Origin: Sulfurovum sp. NBC37-1
GTDB lineage: Bacteria; Campylobacterota; Campylobacteria; Campylobacterales; Sulfurovaceae
Length of the DNA stretch: 64,000 bases
Assembly: GCF_000010345.1 (NCBI RefSeq)
Contig: NC_009663.1
Location: 2,294,001-2,358,000, forward strand
Direction of reading: 5' to 3'
Every line of letters begins with the position of its first letter. The stretch's first letter is position 1. Of the stretch, positions 17,415 to 27,385 are shown one piece after another. The notes under the pieces are model-generated. The model was not told the DNA's origin and made no database searches. It saw only the letters and a program-made list of their open reading frames with translations. Position numbers and translations under genes: made by a program.

Positions 17415-18305
17415 TTATATTACCTCCAGGATGATAAAAAACAGAAAGACAAACCCCAGATACCCGTTCACGGTAAAAAAAGCCCTGTCGATCTTTGTAA
17501 AGTCTTTGTTGACAAGATAGTGCTCATATGTCAACATAATCGCAGCGAATAGTACCGCTGTCCATGCCCAGATACCCAGATTCGCATTCACGATGAACAG
17601 AGCCCAGAAAAGGACGGCCAGTATATGAAATACTCTGGCGATCAGCATTGTTTTCTCTGCCCCAAACTGTGAAGGAACAGAGTGCAGATCGTTGGCTTTG
17701 TCGAATGCCATATCCTGCAGTGAATAAAGAAGATCGAAACCTGCTACCCAGAACATCACTCCGACAGCGAGATAGACCGACCAAAATGTGATCTCCCCAG
17801 AGACAGCTACCACACCCGCGATGGGTGCCAGGCCGAGGCTAACACCGAGTATGAGATGTGCCAGTGCAGAGAAACGTTTAAAGACGGTATAGGCACCCAG
17901 TACTATCAGAATCGGTACAGAGAGTTCAAAAGCAAGCGCATTGATGAGATAGGCAACGCCGATAAAGATCAAGGCATTGATGACAATAAAAAGGAGCATC
18001 TGCCCTGTGGAGACACGGCCGTCAACCGAAGGTCTGTTCTTTGTTCTGGGATTGAGTATGTCAATATCTCTGTCAAGATAACGGTTGACACCCATAGCAA
18101 AATTACGGGCACTCACCGCTGCCACTGTTCCGAGAAACAACAGCTTCCAGCCGAACCATCCCGATCCGCTGTCCAGATAGGAAGCGACCAGCATGGCAAT
18201 AAAGATGAACGGTAGTGAGAACACGGAGTGCTTGAGCATCACCAGTTCGGAAAAATCATTCAGTTTTTCAAAAAAAACATTTCTTTTCAACTCTTCACTC
18301 TTCAT
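17415..18305 (-). CDS. mqnP: UbiA-family prenyltransferase, MqnP type
   Basis: Integral membrane prenyltransferase of 296 residues with about eight membrane segments. The two Asp-rich Mg-prenyl-diphosphate motifs are NRYLDRDIDILNPRTKNRP (near residue 75) and LYSLQDMAFDKANDLHSVP (near 200). Campylobacterota make menaquinone by the futalosine route, where this homologue performs the MqnP prenylation step; that assignment is by family knowledge and not shown by the sequence alone. It lies between pssA and the 106-residue gene in one minus-strand unit. Confidence 0.8.
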   Translation of the reverse strand: MKSEELKRNVFFEKLNDFSELVMLKHSVFSLPFIFIAMLVASYLDSGSGWFGWKLLFLGTVAAVSARNFAMGVNRYLDRDIDILNPRTKNRPSVDGRVSTGQMLLFIVINALIFIGVAYLINALAFELSVPILIVLGAYTVFKRFSALAHLILGVSLGLAPIAGVVAVSGEITFWSVYLAVGVMFWVAGFDLLYSLQDMAFDKANDLHSVPSQFGAEKTMLIARVFHILAVLFWALFIVNANLGIWAWTAVLFAAIMLTYEHYLVNKDFTKIDRAFFTVNGYLGFVFLFFIILEVI

Positions 18306-18321
18306 TTTTCACTCTTCTCTT

Positions 18322-18879
18322 TTACGGATGTGGTATTTTCAACTGGCTGTTCAGTGACCAGGCGATCCCCACGACCAGCAGGGTAATCACAAAAACACTG
18401 GGTACGATATGGTAAGAGAATAGCAGATAGAGTACCCAGAGCAGTATGGCACCAAGCGGTGTCGGCACGCCTTCAAAGTACTTTGCTACTTCACCTGCAT
18501 CCACTTTCAGGTTGAATTCTACCAGTCTGCGCAGACCCAAAATAATATAGGCAATGAAAACAAGCCCTACAATCAGTTCTTCCCATCCGCTCGTAAAACT
18601 GCCCTTCAATGCATAGAACAGCAGGAACGGCGGCATGACGACAAAAGAGATAAAATCGGCAAAGCTGTCCAATTGTATTCCGAATTCGGTCGAGAGCTCA
18701 TATTTGCGCGCCAGCTTGCCATCGATGATATCACAGGCTCCCGCGATCCATGCCAGGATGATCGCTGTGAAAAAATCTTCCTTGACAATGAAATAAATGG
18801 CAATAACTCCCAGTGAAACATTCAGATAGGTCACTATATTGGCGATATTGAAACGATTATGCTTATCGAACAGATCCAT
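18322..18879 (-). CDS. pssA: CDP-alcohol phosphatidyltransferase, probable phosphatidylserine synthase
   Basis: A 185-residue membrane enzyme with the complete CDP-alcohol phosphatidyltransferase motif DG-x2-AR-x8-G-x3-D-x3-D (starting DIIDGKLARKYELSTEFG), placed after the first two membrane segments. Substrate assignment to serine is by similarity to short bacterial PssA proteins (GIQLDSFADFISFVVMPP); a PgsA-like role is less likely but cannot be excluded by reading. About 16 bases separate it from mqnP. Confidence 0.8.
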   Translation of the reverse strand: MDLFDKHNRFNIANIVTYLNVSLGVIAIYFIVKEDFFTAIILAWIAGACDIIDGKLARKYELSTEFGIQLDSFADFISFVVMPPFLLFYALKGSFTSGWEELIVGLVFIAYIILGLRRLVEFNLKVDAGEVAKYFEGVPTPLGAILLWVLYLLFSYHIVPSVFVITLLVVGIAWSLNSQLKIPHP

Positions 18880-18956
18880 GCACTCTCCAAGATATTAGTT
18901 TACAATTTTACCCTCTTCGTACTTAACACTTAGCCGCAACTTGTTATCATTGTACA

Positions 18957-19862
18957 ATGAATCAACCTATCAGGCAACTTGCCCTTATCGGTCCTACAGC
19001 TTCAGGAAAGACTGCACTTGCCATTAAGGCAGCGCAGGCTCTCGATGCCCACATTCTTTCCATCGACTCACTTTCAATATACAAAGAGATAGATATCGTC
19101 TCGGCAAAACCTACAAAAGAAGAACAAAAAGGTATAAAACACTTTGGTATTGACTTCATTGCTCCGAATGAGGATTTTGATGTAACTACTTTCATTCGAC
19201 TCTATGAAGATGTCCATGTCAGGGCAGTGGCTGACAACAAGAACCTTGTGATCGTTGGCGGAACGAGTTTCTATCTCAAGATGCTTATGGAAGGTATCAG
19301 TAAACTTCCAAAGATATCGGAAACGACAAAAAGAAGAACAACCGAAGCCCTCAGAGATCTCCAAAAGAGTCATGAATGGCTCTCTACTCTTGACCCTGAC
19401 TATATGCAGAAGATCTCATCAAGCGATCCTTACCGTATTGAAAAAGCACTGGATATCTATTTCGAGACGGGAACATGCCCAACTGAGTATTTCAAGGCAT
19501 TCCCACCCAAACCTACCATACAGTCAGAACTACCCATCTATCAGATCGAGACAGACAGGGAATTACTCAGAAAACGTATCTCACTGCGTACCCAGATGAT
19601 GCTGGAAGACGGATTGATCGATGAGATATGTATGCTGGAAGAGAAATACACAAGAGCACCCAACTGTATGAAAGCCATCGGTATCAAGGAAACGCTTGCC
19701 TATCTGGACGGTATCTACGAGAGAGAAATGCTCAAAGAGAAGATCACTGTCAATACAGCCCGACTGGCCAAACGTCAGACGACATTTAATCATTCTCAGT
19801 TCGATAATGTGATAAAAGGTAGTGTTTCGGAGTTGGAGAAAATATTACTGCAGGGTGCGTAG
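18957..19862 (+). CDS. miaA: tRNA dimethylallyltransferase MiaA
   Basis: Transfers a dimethylallyl group to A37 of UNN-decoding tRNAs, giving the substrate for MiaB. The 301-residue protein has the P-loop LIGPTASGKTALA at residues 10-22, the SIDSLSIYKEIDIVSAKPT segment (Asp-Ser motif), IVGGTSFYLKMLMEGIS and the C-terminal AKRQTTFNHSQF, equivalent to the family's KRQxTWxR. There is no clear ribosome site before the ATG. A GGTGCGT hairpin ends the gene. Confidence 0.93.
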   Translation: MNQPIRQLALIGPTASGKTALAIKAAQALDAHILSIDSLSIYKEIDIVSAKPTKEEQKGIKHFGIDFIAPNEDFDVTTFIRLYEDVHVRAVADNKNLVIVGGTSFYLKMLMEGISKLPKISETTKRRTTEALRDLQKSHEWLSTLDPDYMQKISSSDPYRIEKALDIYFETGTCPTEYFKAFPPKPTIQSELPIYQIETDRELLRKRISLRTQMMLEDGLIDEICMLEEKYTRAPNCMKAIGIKETLAYLDGIYEREMLKEKITVNTARLAKRQTTFNHSQFDNVIKGSVSELEKILLQGA

Positions 19863-19871
19863 ACACGCACC
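19854..19871 (+). repeat. GGTGCGT/ACGCACC hairpin at miaA end
   Basis: Seven-base stem overlapping the miaA stop codon. It lies 15 bases before another REP-like palindrome and may help terminate transcription. Confidence 0.5.
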
Positions 19872-19886
19872 ACAGGATAGATAAAA

Positions 19887-19909
19887 GGTGGGTGAACCCA
19901 CCCTATGCG
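19887..19909 (-). repeat. REP-like palindrome (GGTGGG-TGAA-CCCACC)
   Basis: Perfect stem with a TGAA loop, ending CCCTATGCG. On the minus strand it reads CGCATAGGGTGGG, similar to the GTAGGGTG-headed palindromes at 2.5 and 42 kb. It sits between the convergent miaA and nuoN genes. Confidence 0.6.
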
Positions 19910-19913
19910 TTTC

Positions 19914-21404
19914 TTAATATCCGGACGCAGATATCATATAATAGATATAGGATACAAGCGGTTGGACATAGAAGATTGCTGCTATTGTAGCTACTGCCGC
20001 AAACCCTACTACCGCCATCAATGGCTTGGAGAGGTTATAGTAGACTGTATCGACATCTTTTACCGGATCTTTGAGGAACATATAAACCACGAGCTTCAGG
20101 TAATAGTATGCTGCAATAGCCGAGTTCAGACCCATCACGATTGCCAGCCAGACATACCCGGAGTTGACCGCTGCCTGCATGACATAGATCTTGCCCCAGA
20201 ATATAGAGAATGGCGGTACACCTGCCAGTGAAAGCATGAAGATCGCCATGATCACTGCACCCATCGGCATGATCTTGATGAAGCCTGCAAATTTCTCGTA
20301 TGGATGGTCAAATCTGGCATTGAATCTTCTGTTCTTGTGACGTGACATCCAAAGCATCGCAAATGCCCCAAGGTTGGTGAACATAAAGAGTCCATAGTAG
20401 AAGAATATCGCTGTTGTACCCTCTGTCGTGTCAAGTGCCAATGCCGCGATAATGAAACCTGCATGGGAGATGGATGAGTATGCAAGCATACGTTTGACAT
20501 CTTCCTGTACCAGTGCCATGAGGTTCGCCAGTGTCATGGTAAGTACTGCAAGTACCAGGATGACCACTCTGACCCACTCGACACCCAGATCGATATACAT
20601 ACCGAAAATTCTGATAGAGACGACAAAAGCTGCTACCTTTGGTACGACAGACATATACCCTGCCAATGGAGCAGACGCTCCTTCATACACATCCGGTGCC
20701 CAGGTATGGAAAGGGAAGAGTGAGAGTTTGAAGGCAAACGCCACCAAAAGGAGTACGGAAGATCCGAAGATAGCGATCATCAGTCCCGTTTCACCCATTC
20801 TTGCAGCCAATACATCCGCTACCCTATAGAGTTCTATCGATCCCGTCAATGCATAGATCACTGCTGAACCCATAGCAAAGAAGGCCGCTGCCAAAGCACC
20901 CATGGTAAAGTACTTCACAGCCGCCTCATACGAGTTGCTTCTGTTATGAAGAGCAATAAGCGTATAAAGTGAAAGTGACGCTGTCTCAAGACCCACAAAG
21001 ATCAGGATCAGGTTGTCACTTGCAACCATGAACTGGAACCCTGCTACCATAAAGAGGAAGAGTGCAAAGAACTCCGGATAGGAATACTCGTGGAAACGTT
21101 TGGAGGTCAAGGCCAAAGGTGTAAAGAGGATCGAAGCTACGATGATCAGAAGCTGAGAGACAATGGAGACACCGTCGATCAGCATCACATCGAAGAAACC
21201 GCGTTCGTTCACGTTCAGTCCAAGCGTTGCACCAAAATCGATCACCAGGATCAGTATGGTCAACATCACATAAAGTGATTTGTGCAGGTTCTTGTTGATA
21301 AGGTCAAGTATCAAAATGATCAAACCGCCTGCGATCGCAACAAGCATCGGTGCAAGCGTAATGAGATTAAGACTTTCCATACTTACATTAATAGGCTGTA
21401 ACAT
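19914..21404 (-). CDS. nuoN: NADH-quinone oxidoreductase subunit N
   Basis: Antiporter-like proton-pumping subunit of complex I, 496 residues with about 14 membrane helices. The family's key charged positions are visible: Glu in FVGLETASLSLYTLIAL, and Lys in AFKLSLFPFHTWAPDVYEGA and LVQEDVKRMLAYSSISHAGFI. It is the last gene of the nuo operon; its start and the nuoM stop share a base. Confidence 0.95.
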   Translation of the reverse strand: MLQPINVSMESLNLITLAPMLVAIAGGLIILILDLINKNLHKSLYVMLTILILVIDFGATLGLNVNERGFFDVMLIDGVSIVSQLLIIVASILFTPLALTSKRFHEYSYPEFFALFLFMVAGFQFMVASDNLILIFVGLETASLSLYTLIALHNRSNSYEAAVKYFTMGALAAAFFAMGSAVIYALTGSIELYRVADVLAARMGETGLMIAIFGSSVLLLVAFAFKLSLFPFHTWAPDVYEGASAPLAGYMSVVPKVAAFVVSIRIFGMYIDLGVEWVRVVILVLAVLTMTLANLMALVQEDVKRMLAYSSISHAGFIIAALALDTTEGTTAIFFYYGLFMFTNLGAFAMLWMSRHKNRRFNARFDHPYEKFAGFIKIMPMGAVIMAIFMLSLAGVPPFSIFWGKIYVMQAAVNSGYVWLAIVMGLNSAIAAYYYLKLVVYMFLKDPVKDVDTVYYNLSKPLMAVVGFAAVATIAAIFYVQPLVSYIYYMISASGY

Positions 21405-22936
21405 TACTTAACCTCCCTTCCATTAGTTGATTCAGGCACTTTGATCATATCTTTTGCCTCCTGCGTTATCGCTTTTTCATCCATGAACGTCAACATCGCT
21501 TTGACAGAATTGTCGATCGGTGCAAGTACCGGTTTGGGATAGACACCCAGCCATATTACGATCAGTACCAATGGTACCAGTGACCATGTTTCTTTACTGT
21601 TAAGGTCTTTCAGTGACTTGTTCTCTTCTTTGGTCACCGGACCGAAGAAACTGCTTTTATAGACTGAGAGCATGTAGATCGCACCGATGATGATGGATGT
21701 ACCTGCCAATACTGTCAGCACAGGTGAAACCTGATAGAAACCGAGAAGCACAAGGAATTCACCGACGAATCCGATCGTCAACGGTAAACCCACAGAAGCC
21801 ATCAGCATGATCCCGAAGATCACGGCATATTTCGGCATTACAGATGCCAAACCGCCAAATTCGCTCATCAGCTTTGTATGTCTTCTGTCATAGATCACAC
21901 CTACAAGCATGAACAGAGCGCCCGACACAATACCGTGTGAGAGCATCTGGAATACAGAACCACTGATACCTTCTGCGTTCATTGCAAAAATACCGAGCAT
22001 GATGATACCCATGTGTGAAACGGATGAGTATGCAATGACCTGCTTCATATCTTTCTGTGCATATGCCACCATCGCCGTATAGATGATCATCACGATGGAG
22101 AGTGCCGCAATCGGTGTGATCGCCAATACGGATGCATCAGGGAACATCGGAAGCGAGAATCTTACAAAACCGTACGTACCCATTTTCAACAATACCGCAG
22201 CAAGGATAACAGAACCGATGGTCGGTGCTTGACCGTGCGCATACGGCAACCAGGTGTGGAACGGGAACATCGGCACTTTGATCGCAAAACCGACGAAGAA
22301 GGCTGCAAAGAGCCAAAGCTGGTAATTGACCGGAAGTACCAATGCATACCAGTCTGTGATCGCAAAGCTCCATACACCTGTCAAATTATGGTACACGTAC
22401 GCTACGAAAAGCATACCTACCAGCATGATCAGTGATCCCGTGAAGGTATAGAGGAAGAACTTCACTGCCGCATAGACTCTGAGCGGCCCACCCCATGCTC
22501 CAATGATATAGAGCATTGGTACAAGTGACAGTTCCCAGAAGAGGTAGAATATGATCGCATCGAGCGCAACGAATACACCGACCATTGTCATCTCCAGGAA
22601 AAGGAGTGTGATGATCATATTTTTGATATTCTCCGTGATACTCATACTCATCATACCGATCAGTGTCATCAATGTCGCCATCAGGATAATGAAGAGAGAG
22701 ATACCGTCCACCCCGAGGTAGTAAGAGATACCGAAATCAGGAATAATAGGAATCAGCTCGACGAACTGCATCCCTGCATTCGCTGTATCGAAACTGAACC
22801 ACAGCCAAACAGAGAGAAGGAACTCGATAGCCGCTACGGTAATACCGTACGCTCTCGCACTGTCCTTGTCTACAACAAATCCCAACAATCCAGCGATCGC
22901 AGGAAAAAACACCAATATACTTAAAATATTTTCCAT
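21404..22936 (-). CDS. nuoM: NADH-quinone oxidoreductase subunit M
   Basis: Antiporter-like complex I subunit, 510 residues, about 14 membrane helices. FYLFWELSLVPMLYIIGAWGG holds the conserved Glu; FAIKVPMFPFHTWLPYAHGQAP and YAQKDMKQVIAYSSVSHMG hold the conserved Lys residues of the proton channel. Twelve bases after nuoL. Confidence 0.95.
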   Translation of the reverse strand: MENILSILVFFPAIAGLLGFVVDKDSARAYGITVAAIEFLLSVWLWFSFDTANAGMQFVELIPIIPDFGISYYLGVDGISLFIILMATLMTLIGMMSMSITENIKNMIITLLFLEMTMVGVFVALDAIIFYLFWELSLVPMLYIIGAWGGPLRVYAAVKFFLYTFTGSLIMLVGMLFVAYVYHNLTGVWSFAITDWYALVLPVNYQLWLFAAFFVGFAIKVPMFPFHTWLPYAHGQAPTIGSVILAAVLLKMGTYGFVRFSLPMFPDASVLAITPIAALSIVMIIYTAMVAYAQKDMKQVIAYSSVSHMGIIMLGIFAMNAEGISGSVFQMLSHGIVSGALFMLVGVIYDRRHTKLMSEFGGLASVMPKYAVIFGIMLMASVGLPLTIGFVGEFLVLLGFYQVSPVLTVLAGTSIIIGAIYMLSVYKSSFFGPVTKEENKSLKDLNSKETWSLVPLVLIVIWLGVYPKPVLAPIDNSVKAMLTFMDEKAITQEAKDMIKVPESTNGREVK

Positions 22937-22947
22937 CTATCTTCTCC

Positions 22948-24846
22948 TTACACAAACATCGCTGAAATAACTGCGACTACCAAGAGTAACACAGCACCGA
23001 CAGCCATCCAATTCAGATAGTTCGAAAGGTTACCAGTCTGCATCTTTCTTGAACTGTCACCACTCTTATAAAGGAACTTGGCTATACCGTCAACGCTGGC
23101 ATCCACTATCTTCATATCCACATCTTTCCACATCATTTCCGAAAGCATCGCATACGGTTTTGTAATGACTGCCTCGTAGAGGTTCGGAATATAGTACTGG
23201 TTGGCAAGCAGTTTGTAGATGAAGCTGTTCTCAAGCTTCTCATCTCTTACAAGTCCTTTGTAATATTTCTTATACGCCAGTACGATACCGCCTACGGCAA
23301 AGACAAGAACGATCAATCCGAGGACCAGTGCCAGGTGGTGCGTATGCTCACTCATATGATAGTCAGGCAGCAGTTTGGTCACGAAGTGTTCGAAACCTCC
23401 CATAAAGAAACCTGCGATCACCGCAAGAATAGCCAACGGAGACATTGCGATCAGTACAAATTTGTACATTTCATGCGGATGAATTCCGTATTTCTTATAT
23501 CTCTCGTCACCTTCAAAGGTCAGGAAGACCTGTCTGAAACTGTAGAAGGCTGTCATACCCGCTGTGACGACAAGGACAGCCCACAAAAAGAGTGTCCCCT
23601 CATTAAATGCCGTTTCAATAATGGCATCTTTGGAGAAGAAACCTGCAAAGAACGGGATACCCGCCAATGCCAATGAAGCGACACCCATATAAATATAGGT
23701 CCACTTCATCGTCTTTTTCAATCCACCCATCTTGAAGATGTCCAGTTCGTCATGCATCGCATGCATTACGTTACCTGCACCCAGGAAGAGCAGGGCTTTG
23801 AAGAAGGCGTGTGCTGCAAGGTGGAACAGTGCGATCCAGTATGCACCGAGTCCTGCCGCTGCGAACATGTAGCCAAGCTGTGAAAGTGTCGAGAAGGCGA
23901 TGATACGCTTCAAGTCTCTGTTGACCAATGCCATAGAAGCTGCGAAGATCGCAACGAAAGTACCCAATGCCGCGATAAAATAACTCACTTCCGGCGTCAT
24001 GGAAAAGAGCGGGTTCGCTCTGATCACAAGGAAAACACCGGCTGTTACCATGGTTGCTGCGTGAATCAGTGCCGAGACCGGCGTAGGACCTTCCATCGCA
24101 TCTGTCAGCCAGGTGTGGAGCGGAAACTGCGCCGATTTACCCATCGCACCGATAAAGAGTGCGATCGCTGCCGCATTCAGTATTGAACCGCTCAGATCAG
24201 GAAGTGCTGCAAATACAACATCATACTGAAGGCTGCCTACATTCCAATAAATGATGAAGAGTCCTATCAACATACCGAGGTCGGCGATACGGTTCATAAT
24301 GAATGCTTCGTTCGCTGCCCATGATGGGGAGATAGAAGGATTCTCTTCTCTGGAAACGTCTTCTTTGTGGTACCAGAAACCGATCAGTAACCATGAACAG
24401 ACACCAACACCTTCCCATCCGATAAAGAGTCCGGCAAAGTTGTCTGACATGACAAGAATCATCATGGAGAAAACGAATGCTGACAGGTATGAGAAGAATC
24501 TGTTGAAACTCTTGTCATGGTCCATATATCCTATTGAGTAGATATGAACAACCGTTGATACCAGTGTAACGACCGTCATCATAGTTACGGAGACCTGATC
24601 GACCACGAAACCGAACGGGATATGCAGGTCACCTGCGGAGATCCAGTCCATCATCGTGACATGTACTGGCATGCCTGTCGTTGCCACATAAAAAGCCAAT
24701 ATGGCAGAGGCCAGGAATGAGGTAAAGAGCAGCAGTGACGCCACAACACCGACAAAGGTCTGTCTCGGGCTCATTCCAAAGAGCGCAGCGAACATTGAAC
24801 TTACAAACGGAGCAAACAATGCTATATATACTAAAGTTTCCATCAT
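22948..24846 (-). CDS. nuoL: NADH-quinone oxidoreductase subunit L
   Basis: Largest antiporter-like subunit, 632 residues, with about 16 membrane helices and the C-terminal amphipathic HL helix and anchor. Motifs include FIGWEGVGVCSWLLIGFWY (conserved Glu), GKSAQFPLHTWLTDAMEGPTPVSALIHAATMVTAG and NRDLKRIIAFSTLSQLGYM. Start shares a base with the nuoK stop codon. Confidence 0.95.
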   Translation of the reverse strand: MMETLVYIALFAPFVSSMFAALFGMSPRQTFVGVVASLLLFTSFLASAILAFYVATTGMPVHVTMMDWISAGDLHIPFGFVVDQVSVTMMTVVTLVSTVVHIYSIGYMDHDKSFNRFFSYLSAFVFSMMILVMSDNFAGLFIGWEGVGVCSWLLIGFWYHKEDVSREENPSISPSWAANEAFIMNRIADLGMLIGLFIIYWNVGSLQYDVVFAALPDLSGSILNAAAIALFIGAMGKSAQFPLHTWLTDAMEGPTPVSALIHAATMVTAGVFLVIRANPLFSMTPEVSYFIAALGTFVAIFAASMALVNRDLKRIIAFSTLSQLGYMFAAAGLGAYWIALFHLAAHAFFKALLFLGAGNVMHAMHDELDIFKMGGLKKTMKWTYIYMGVASLALAGIPFFAGFFSKDAIIETAFNEGTLFLWAVLVVTAGMTAFYSFRQVFLTFEGDERYKKYGIHPHEMYKFVLIAMSPLAILAVIAGFFMGGFEHFVTKLLPDYHMSEHTHHLALVLGLIVLVFAVGGIVLAYKKYYKGLVRDEKLENSFIYKLLANQYYIPNLYEAVITKPYAMLSEMMWKDVDMKIVDASVDGIAKFLYKSGDSSRKMQTGNLSNYLNWMAVGAVLLLVVAVISAMFV

Positions 24847-25148
24847 TACCCCTTCATACTTGCAAGATCGTCAAGATCGAGACTGCCATATCTTTTGTAC
24901 AATACAATCAAGATACCAAGGCCCACAGCTACTTCACTTGCAGCAATCGCAATAATAAAGAATGCAAACATTTGGCCTGTCAGGTCATTGTAGTAGTGCG
25001 AGATCGCTGCAAATGCGATATTGACCGCATTGAGCATTACTTCAGTTGCGAAGAAAAGCATTAAAAGATTCCTTCTTCTCAATACACCCATCAACCCGAT
25101 AGAGAAGATCAGTGCAGAGACGATAAGATAGTGAGATAAACCTATCAT
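24846..25148 (-). CDS. nuoK: NADH-quinone oxidoreductase subunit K
   Basis: Small membrane subunit (100 residues, three helices). FFATEVMLNAVNIAF and AIAASEVAVGLGILIVLYKR carry the two buried Glu residues of the central proton path. Overlaps nuoJ by four bases. Confidence 0.95.
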   Translation of the reverse strand: MIGLSHYLIVSALIFSIGLMGVLRRRNLLMLFFATEVMLNAVNIAFAAISHYYNDLTGQMFAFFIIAIAASEVAVGLGILIVLYKRYGSLDLDDLASMKG

Positions 25149-25708
25149 TTTGCATCCTTTTGTGTCAAGATTTCATCATCTACACTGGTGTCTTTAGTGA
25201 GACTCTGATCCATTTTTTTACCGGCAAGGATGATCCCTGCTATCATAGCTACAAGCAACATGACCGCTGCCACCTCGAACGGTACAAGGTACTTTGTGAA
25301 AAGTACGATACCGACATCCTGTGCATTACCCACACCTTCATGCATCGGATAAAGTGCCTGGATCGATTCATTGTAGATCGGTGCAGCAAACATGAGTACC
25401 AGTGCCAATGCACTCAAGCCGCCAAGCACAAAGATCAGTGCAGGATTGGTATTTTTTTCTTTGATATCTTTAGTTGCATCAAAGAACATCATCGCAAATG
25501 AATAAAGTGCCATGATCGCTCCTACATATACGATAAGCTGGACCACACCAAGGAAATCCGCTCCAAGGATAAAAAAGAATCCCGAGATCAATACCATCCC
25601 CGCCGCAAGCGATGTCATGGCATAAAGTACGTTCTTGCTCATAACCGTGATAAGGAAAAGTCCTATTGTTAAAGCCGAAAATAGGTAAAAGGCTATTGTT
25701 TCATACAT
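25145..25708 (-). CDS. nuoJ: NADH-quinone oxidoreductase subunit J
   Basis: Membrane subunit, 187 residues with five helices. FLGVVQLIVYVGAIMALYSFAMMFF is the signature third helix. The loop between helices 4 and 5 and the charged C-tail (MDQSLTKDTSVDDEILTQKDAK) are variable. Between nuoI and nuoK in the normal order. Confidence 0.93.
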   Translation of the reverse strand: MYETIAFYLFSALTIGLFLITVMSKNVLYAMTSLAAGMVLISGFFFILGADFLGVVQLIVYVGAIMALYSFAMMFFDATKDIKEKNTNPALIFVLGGLSALALVLMFAAPIYNESIQALYPMHEGVGNAQDVGIVLFTKYLVPFEVAAVMLLVAMIAGIILAGKKMDQSLTKDTSVDDEILTQKDAK

Positions 25709-25719
25709 ATCTGCTCCTC

Positions 25720-26343
25720 CTAATACGCAAGTGGCGTTTTTTTAATGTTCTCATCAGCGTTAGGCGAAACGGCACCGAATCCGTCATATTCCTGCTGAAG
25801 GTTGAGCTTGTCGATCGGAGTCAACATATCCTCAAAGAGAGAGAAACTCGCTCTCTGCTCTGAAGCAGTCTCATATCTCTGTCCGTGTACGATCGCCAGT
25901 TCCGGACACACCTCTGCACAATACCCGCAGAAGATACAGCGTCCGAAGTTGATCGTGTATTCACTGACCTCTTTTCTTTGATTCTCATCATATCTCGTAT
26001 CCATTGTGATACAGTTGGAGATACAGATCTTTTCACACAGTCCGCAACCGATACATCTGTAATGACCGCTTTCGAGCAATCTGAGCATATCATGGATCGC
26101 TCTGTATCTTGGAGAGATCGGCAGTTTTTCAAACGGGTATTTCACCGTATGCATCTGTCCTCTGAAGAGGGCATTGATCATCTCACGCATCGTAACACCG
26201 AGACCGACAAGCAACTCAAGCTTGAAGGTCCTGTTCACAACCTGTTTGAACTTATCCATGCCTGTCTTTGGACTTTCTCCAAGATCAAGCATTTTATAGT
26301 TCTGCGTACCTACGTTTCTGTTTTTAAATTGTTCTAAACCCAT
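25720..26343 (-). CDS. nuoI: NADH-quinone oxidoreductase subunit I
   Basis: Peripheral subunit with two [4Fe-4S] clusters (N6a, N6b) bound by CIGCGLCEKICISNCI and CIFCGYCAEVCPELAI. 207 residues, slightly long because of an N-terminal extension (FKNRNVGTQNYKMLDLGESP) before the amphipathic helix that lies on the membrane. All eight cluster cysteines are present. Confidence 0.95.
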   Translation of the reverse strand: MGLEQFKNRNVGTQNYKMLDLGESPKTGMDKFKQVVNRTFKLELLVGLGVTMREMINALFRGQMHTVKYPFEKLPISPRYRAIHDMLRLLESGHYRCIGCGLCEKICISNCITMDTRYDENQRKEVSEYTINFGRCIFCGYCAEVCPELAIVHGQRYETASEQRASFSLFEDMLTPIDKLNLQQEYDGFGAVSPNADENIKKTPLAY

Positions 26344-26352
26344 ACCTGCTCC

Positions 26353-27384
26353 TTACACCATCATCACGATACCGGTGATCACTACGTTTATCACGGCGAT
26401 CGGCATCAAAACTTTCCAACACAGCCACATCAACTGATCCGGTCTGACATGCGGCCATGCTGCTCTCACCCATAGCATCAGGAAGAAGAAGAATCCTACC
26501 TTCAGGATGATCGTCAACCAACCGATACCTACTTCACTGTATCCACCAAGGAACACGACCGCCGCAATGATGGAGATCGTGATCATGTTGGCATATTCAC
26601 CGATGAAGAACATACCCCATCTCATTCCCGAATATTCCGTTGCATATCCGGAAACGACTTCGGCTTCATGCTCCAGAAGGTCAAACGGTGTTCTGTTCGT
26701 TTCTGCAAATCCTGCAATAAGGAAAAGCACAAACGCTACAGGCTGTTGCCAAATGAGCCAGTGGCTGATACCTCCTGCCTGGGCATTGTTGAAATCAACA
26801 AATGAAAGCGATCCGACCAGCATGATCGGTGCCAGGATCGAAAGACCTGTCACAACTTCATAACTCAGAAACTGGATCGCCGTTCTTGCCGCACCGATGA
26901 TACCCCATTTGTTCGCCTGTGCCATACCGGCAAGCAGGGGACCGTAAAGCCCCGCCGCCATCATACCGAGCACAAAGAGAATACCAATGTTCAGGTCTGC
27001 TGCAATGGACGGTACAAATACACCGCCGAGCACCGGTATCCACTCAGGGATCGTAAAGTCCGGAAATACCGGTACTGCCGCCAATGCGATGAAAGCGGTT
27101 GCCGCAGTGATCGAAGGTGCCACCTTGAAGATCAGGCTGTTCGCGTTCTGAGGTACGATATCTTCTTTGGTAAAGAGTTTGATACCGTCGGCCACCAGCT
27201 GAAGCAGTCCGTAGGGACCTACGTGCATAGGCCCGAGTCTTCTCTGCATGAATGCCAGTACCTTTCTTTCAATAAATGTACCGAAACCGGCGATCGCCGA
27301 GATCACTGCCAGAATAATGATGGCTTTGATGATGACACCGGCTGCCGTCACTTCCGGTAAATTTTGTACGAGTGTTGTTTCCAT
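26353..27384 (-). CDS. nuoH: NADH-quinone oxidoreductase subunit H
   Basis: Membrane subunit that forms much of the quinone-binding cavity, 343 residues, eight helices. ERKVLAFMQRRLGPMHVGPYGLLQLVADGIKL and AETNRTPFDLLEHEAEVVSGYATEYSGM are the conserved quinone-site blocks. Spaced normally between nuoG and nuoI. Confidence 0.95.
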   Translation of the reverse strand: METTLVQNLPEVTAAGVIIKAIIILAVISAIAGFGTFIERKVLAFMQRRLGPMHVGPYGLLQLVADGIKLFTKEDIVPQNANSLIFKVAPSITAATAFIALAAVPVFPDFTIPEWIPVLGGVFVPSIAADLNIGILFVLGMMAAGLYGPLLAGMAQANKWGIIGAARTAIQFLSYEVVTGLSILAPIMLVGSLSFVDFNNAQAGGISHWLIWQQPVAFVLFLIAGFAETNRTPFDLLEHEAEVVSGYATEYSGMRWGMFFIGEYANMITISIIAAVVFLGGYSEVGIGWLTIILKVGFFFFLMLWVRAAWPHVRPDQLMWLCWKVLMPIAVINVVITGIVMMV

Positions 27385-27385
27385 A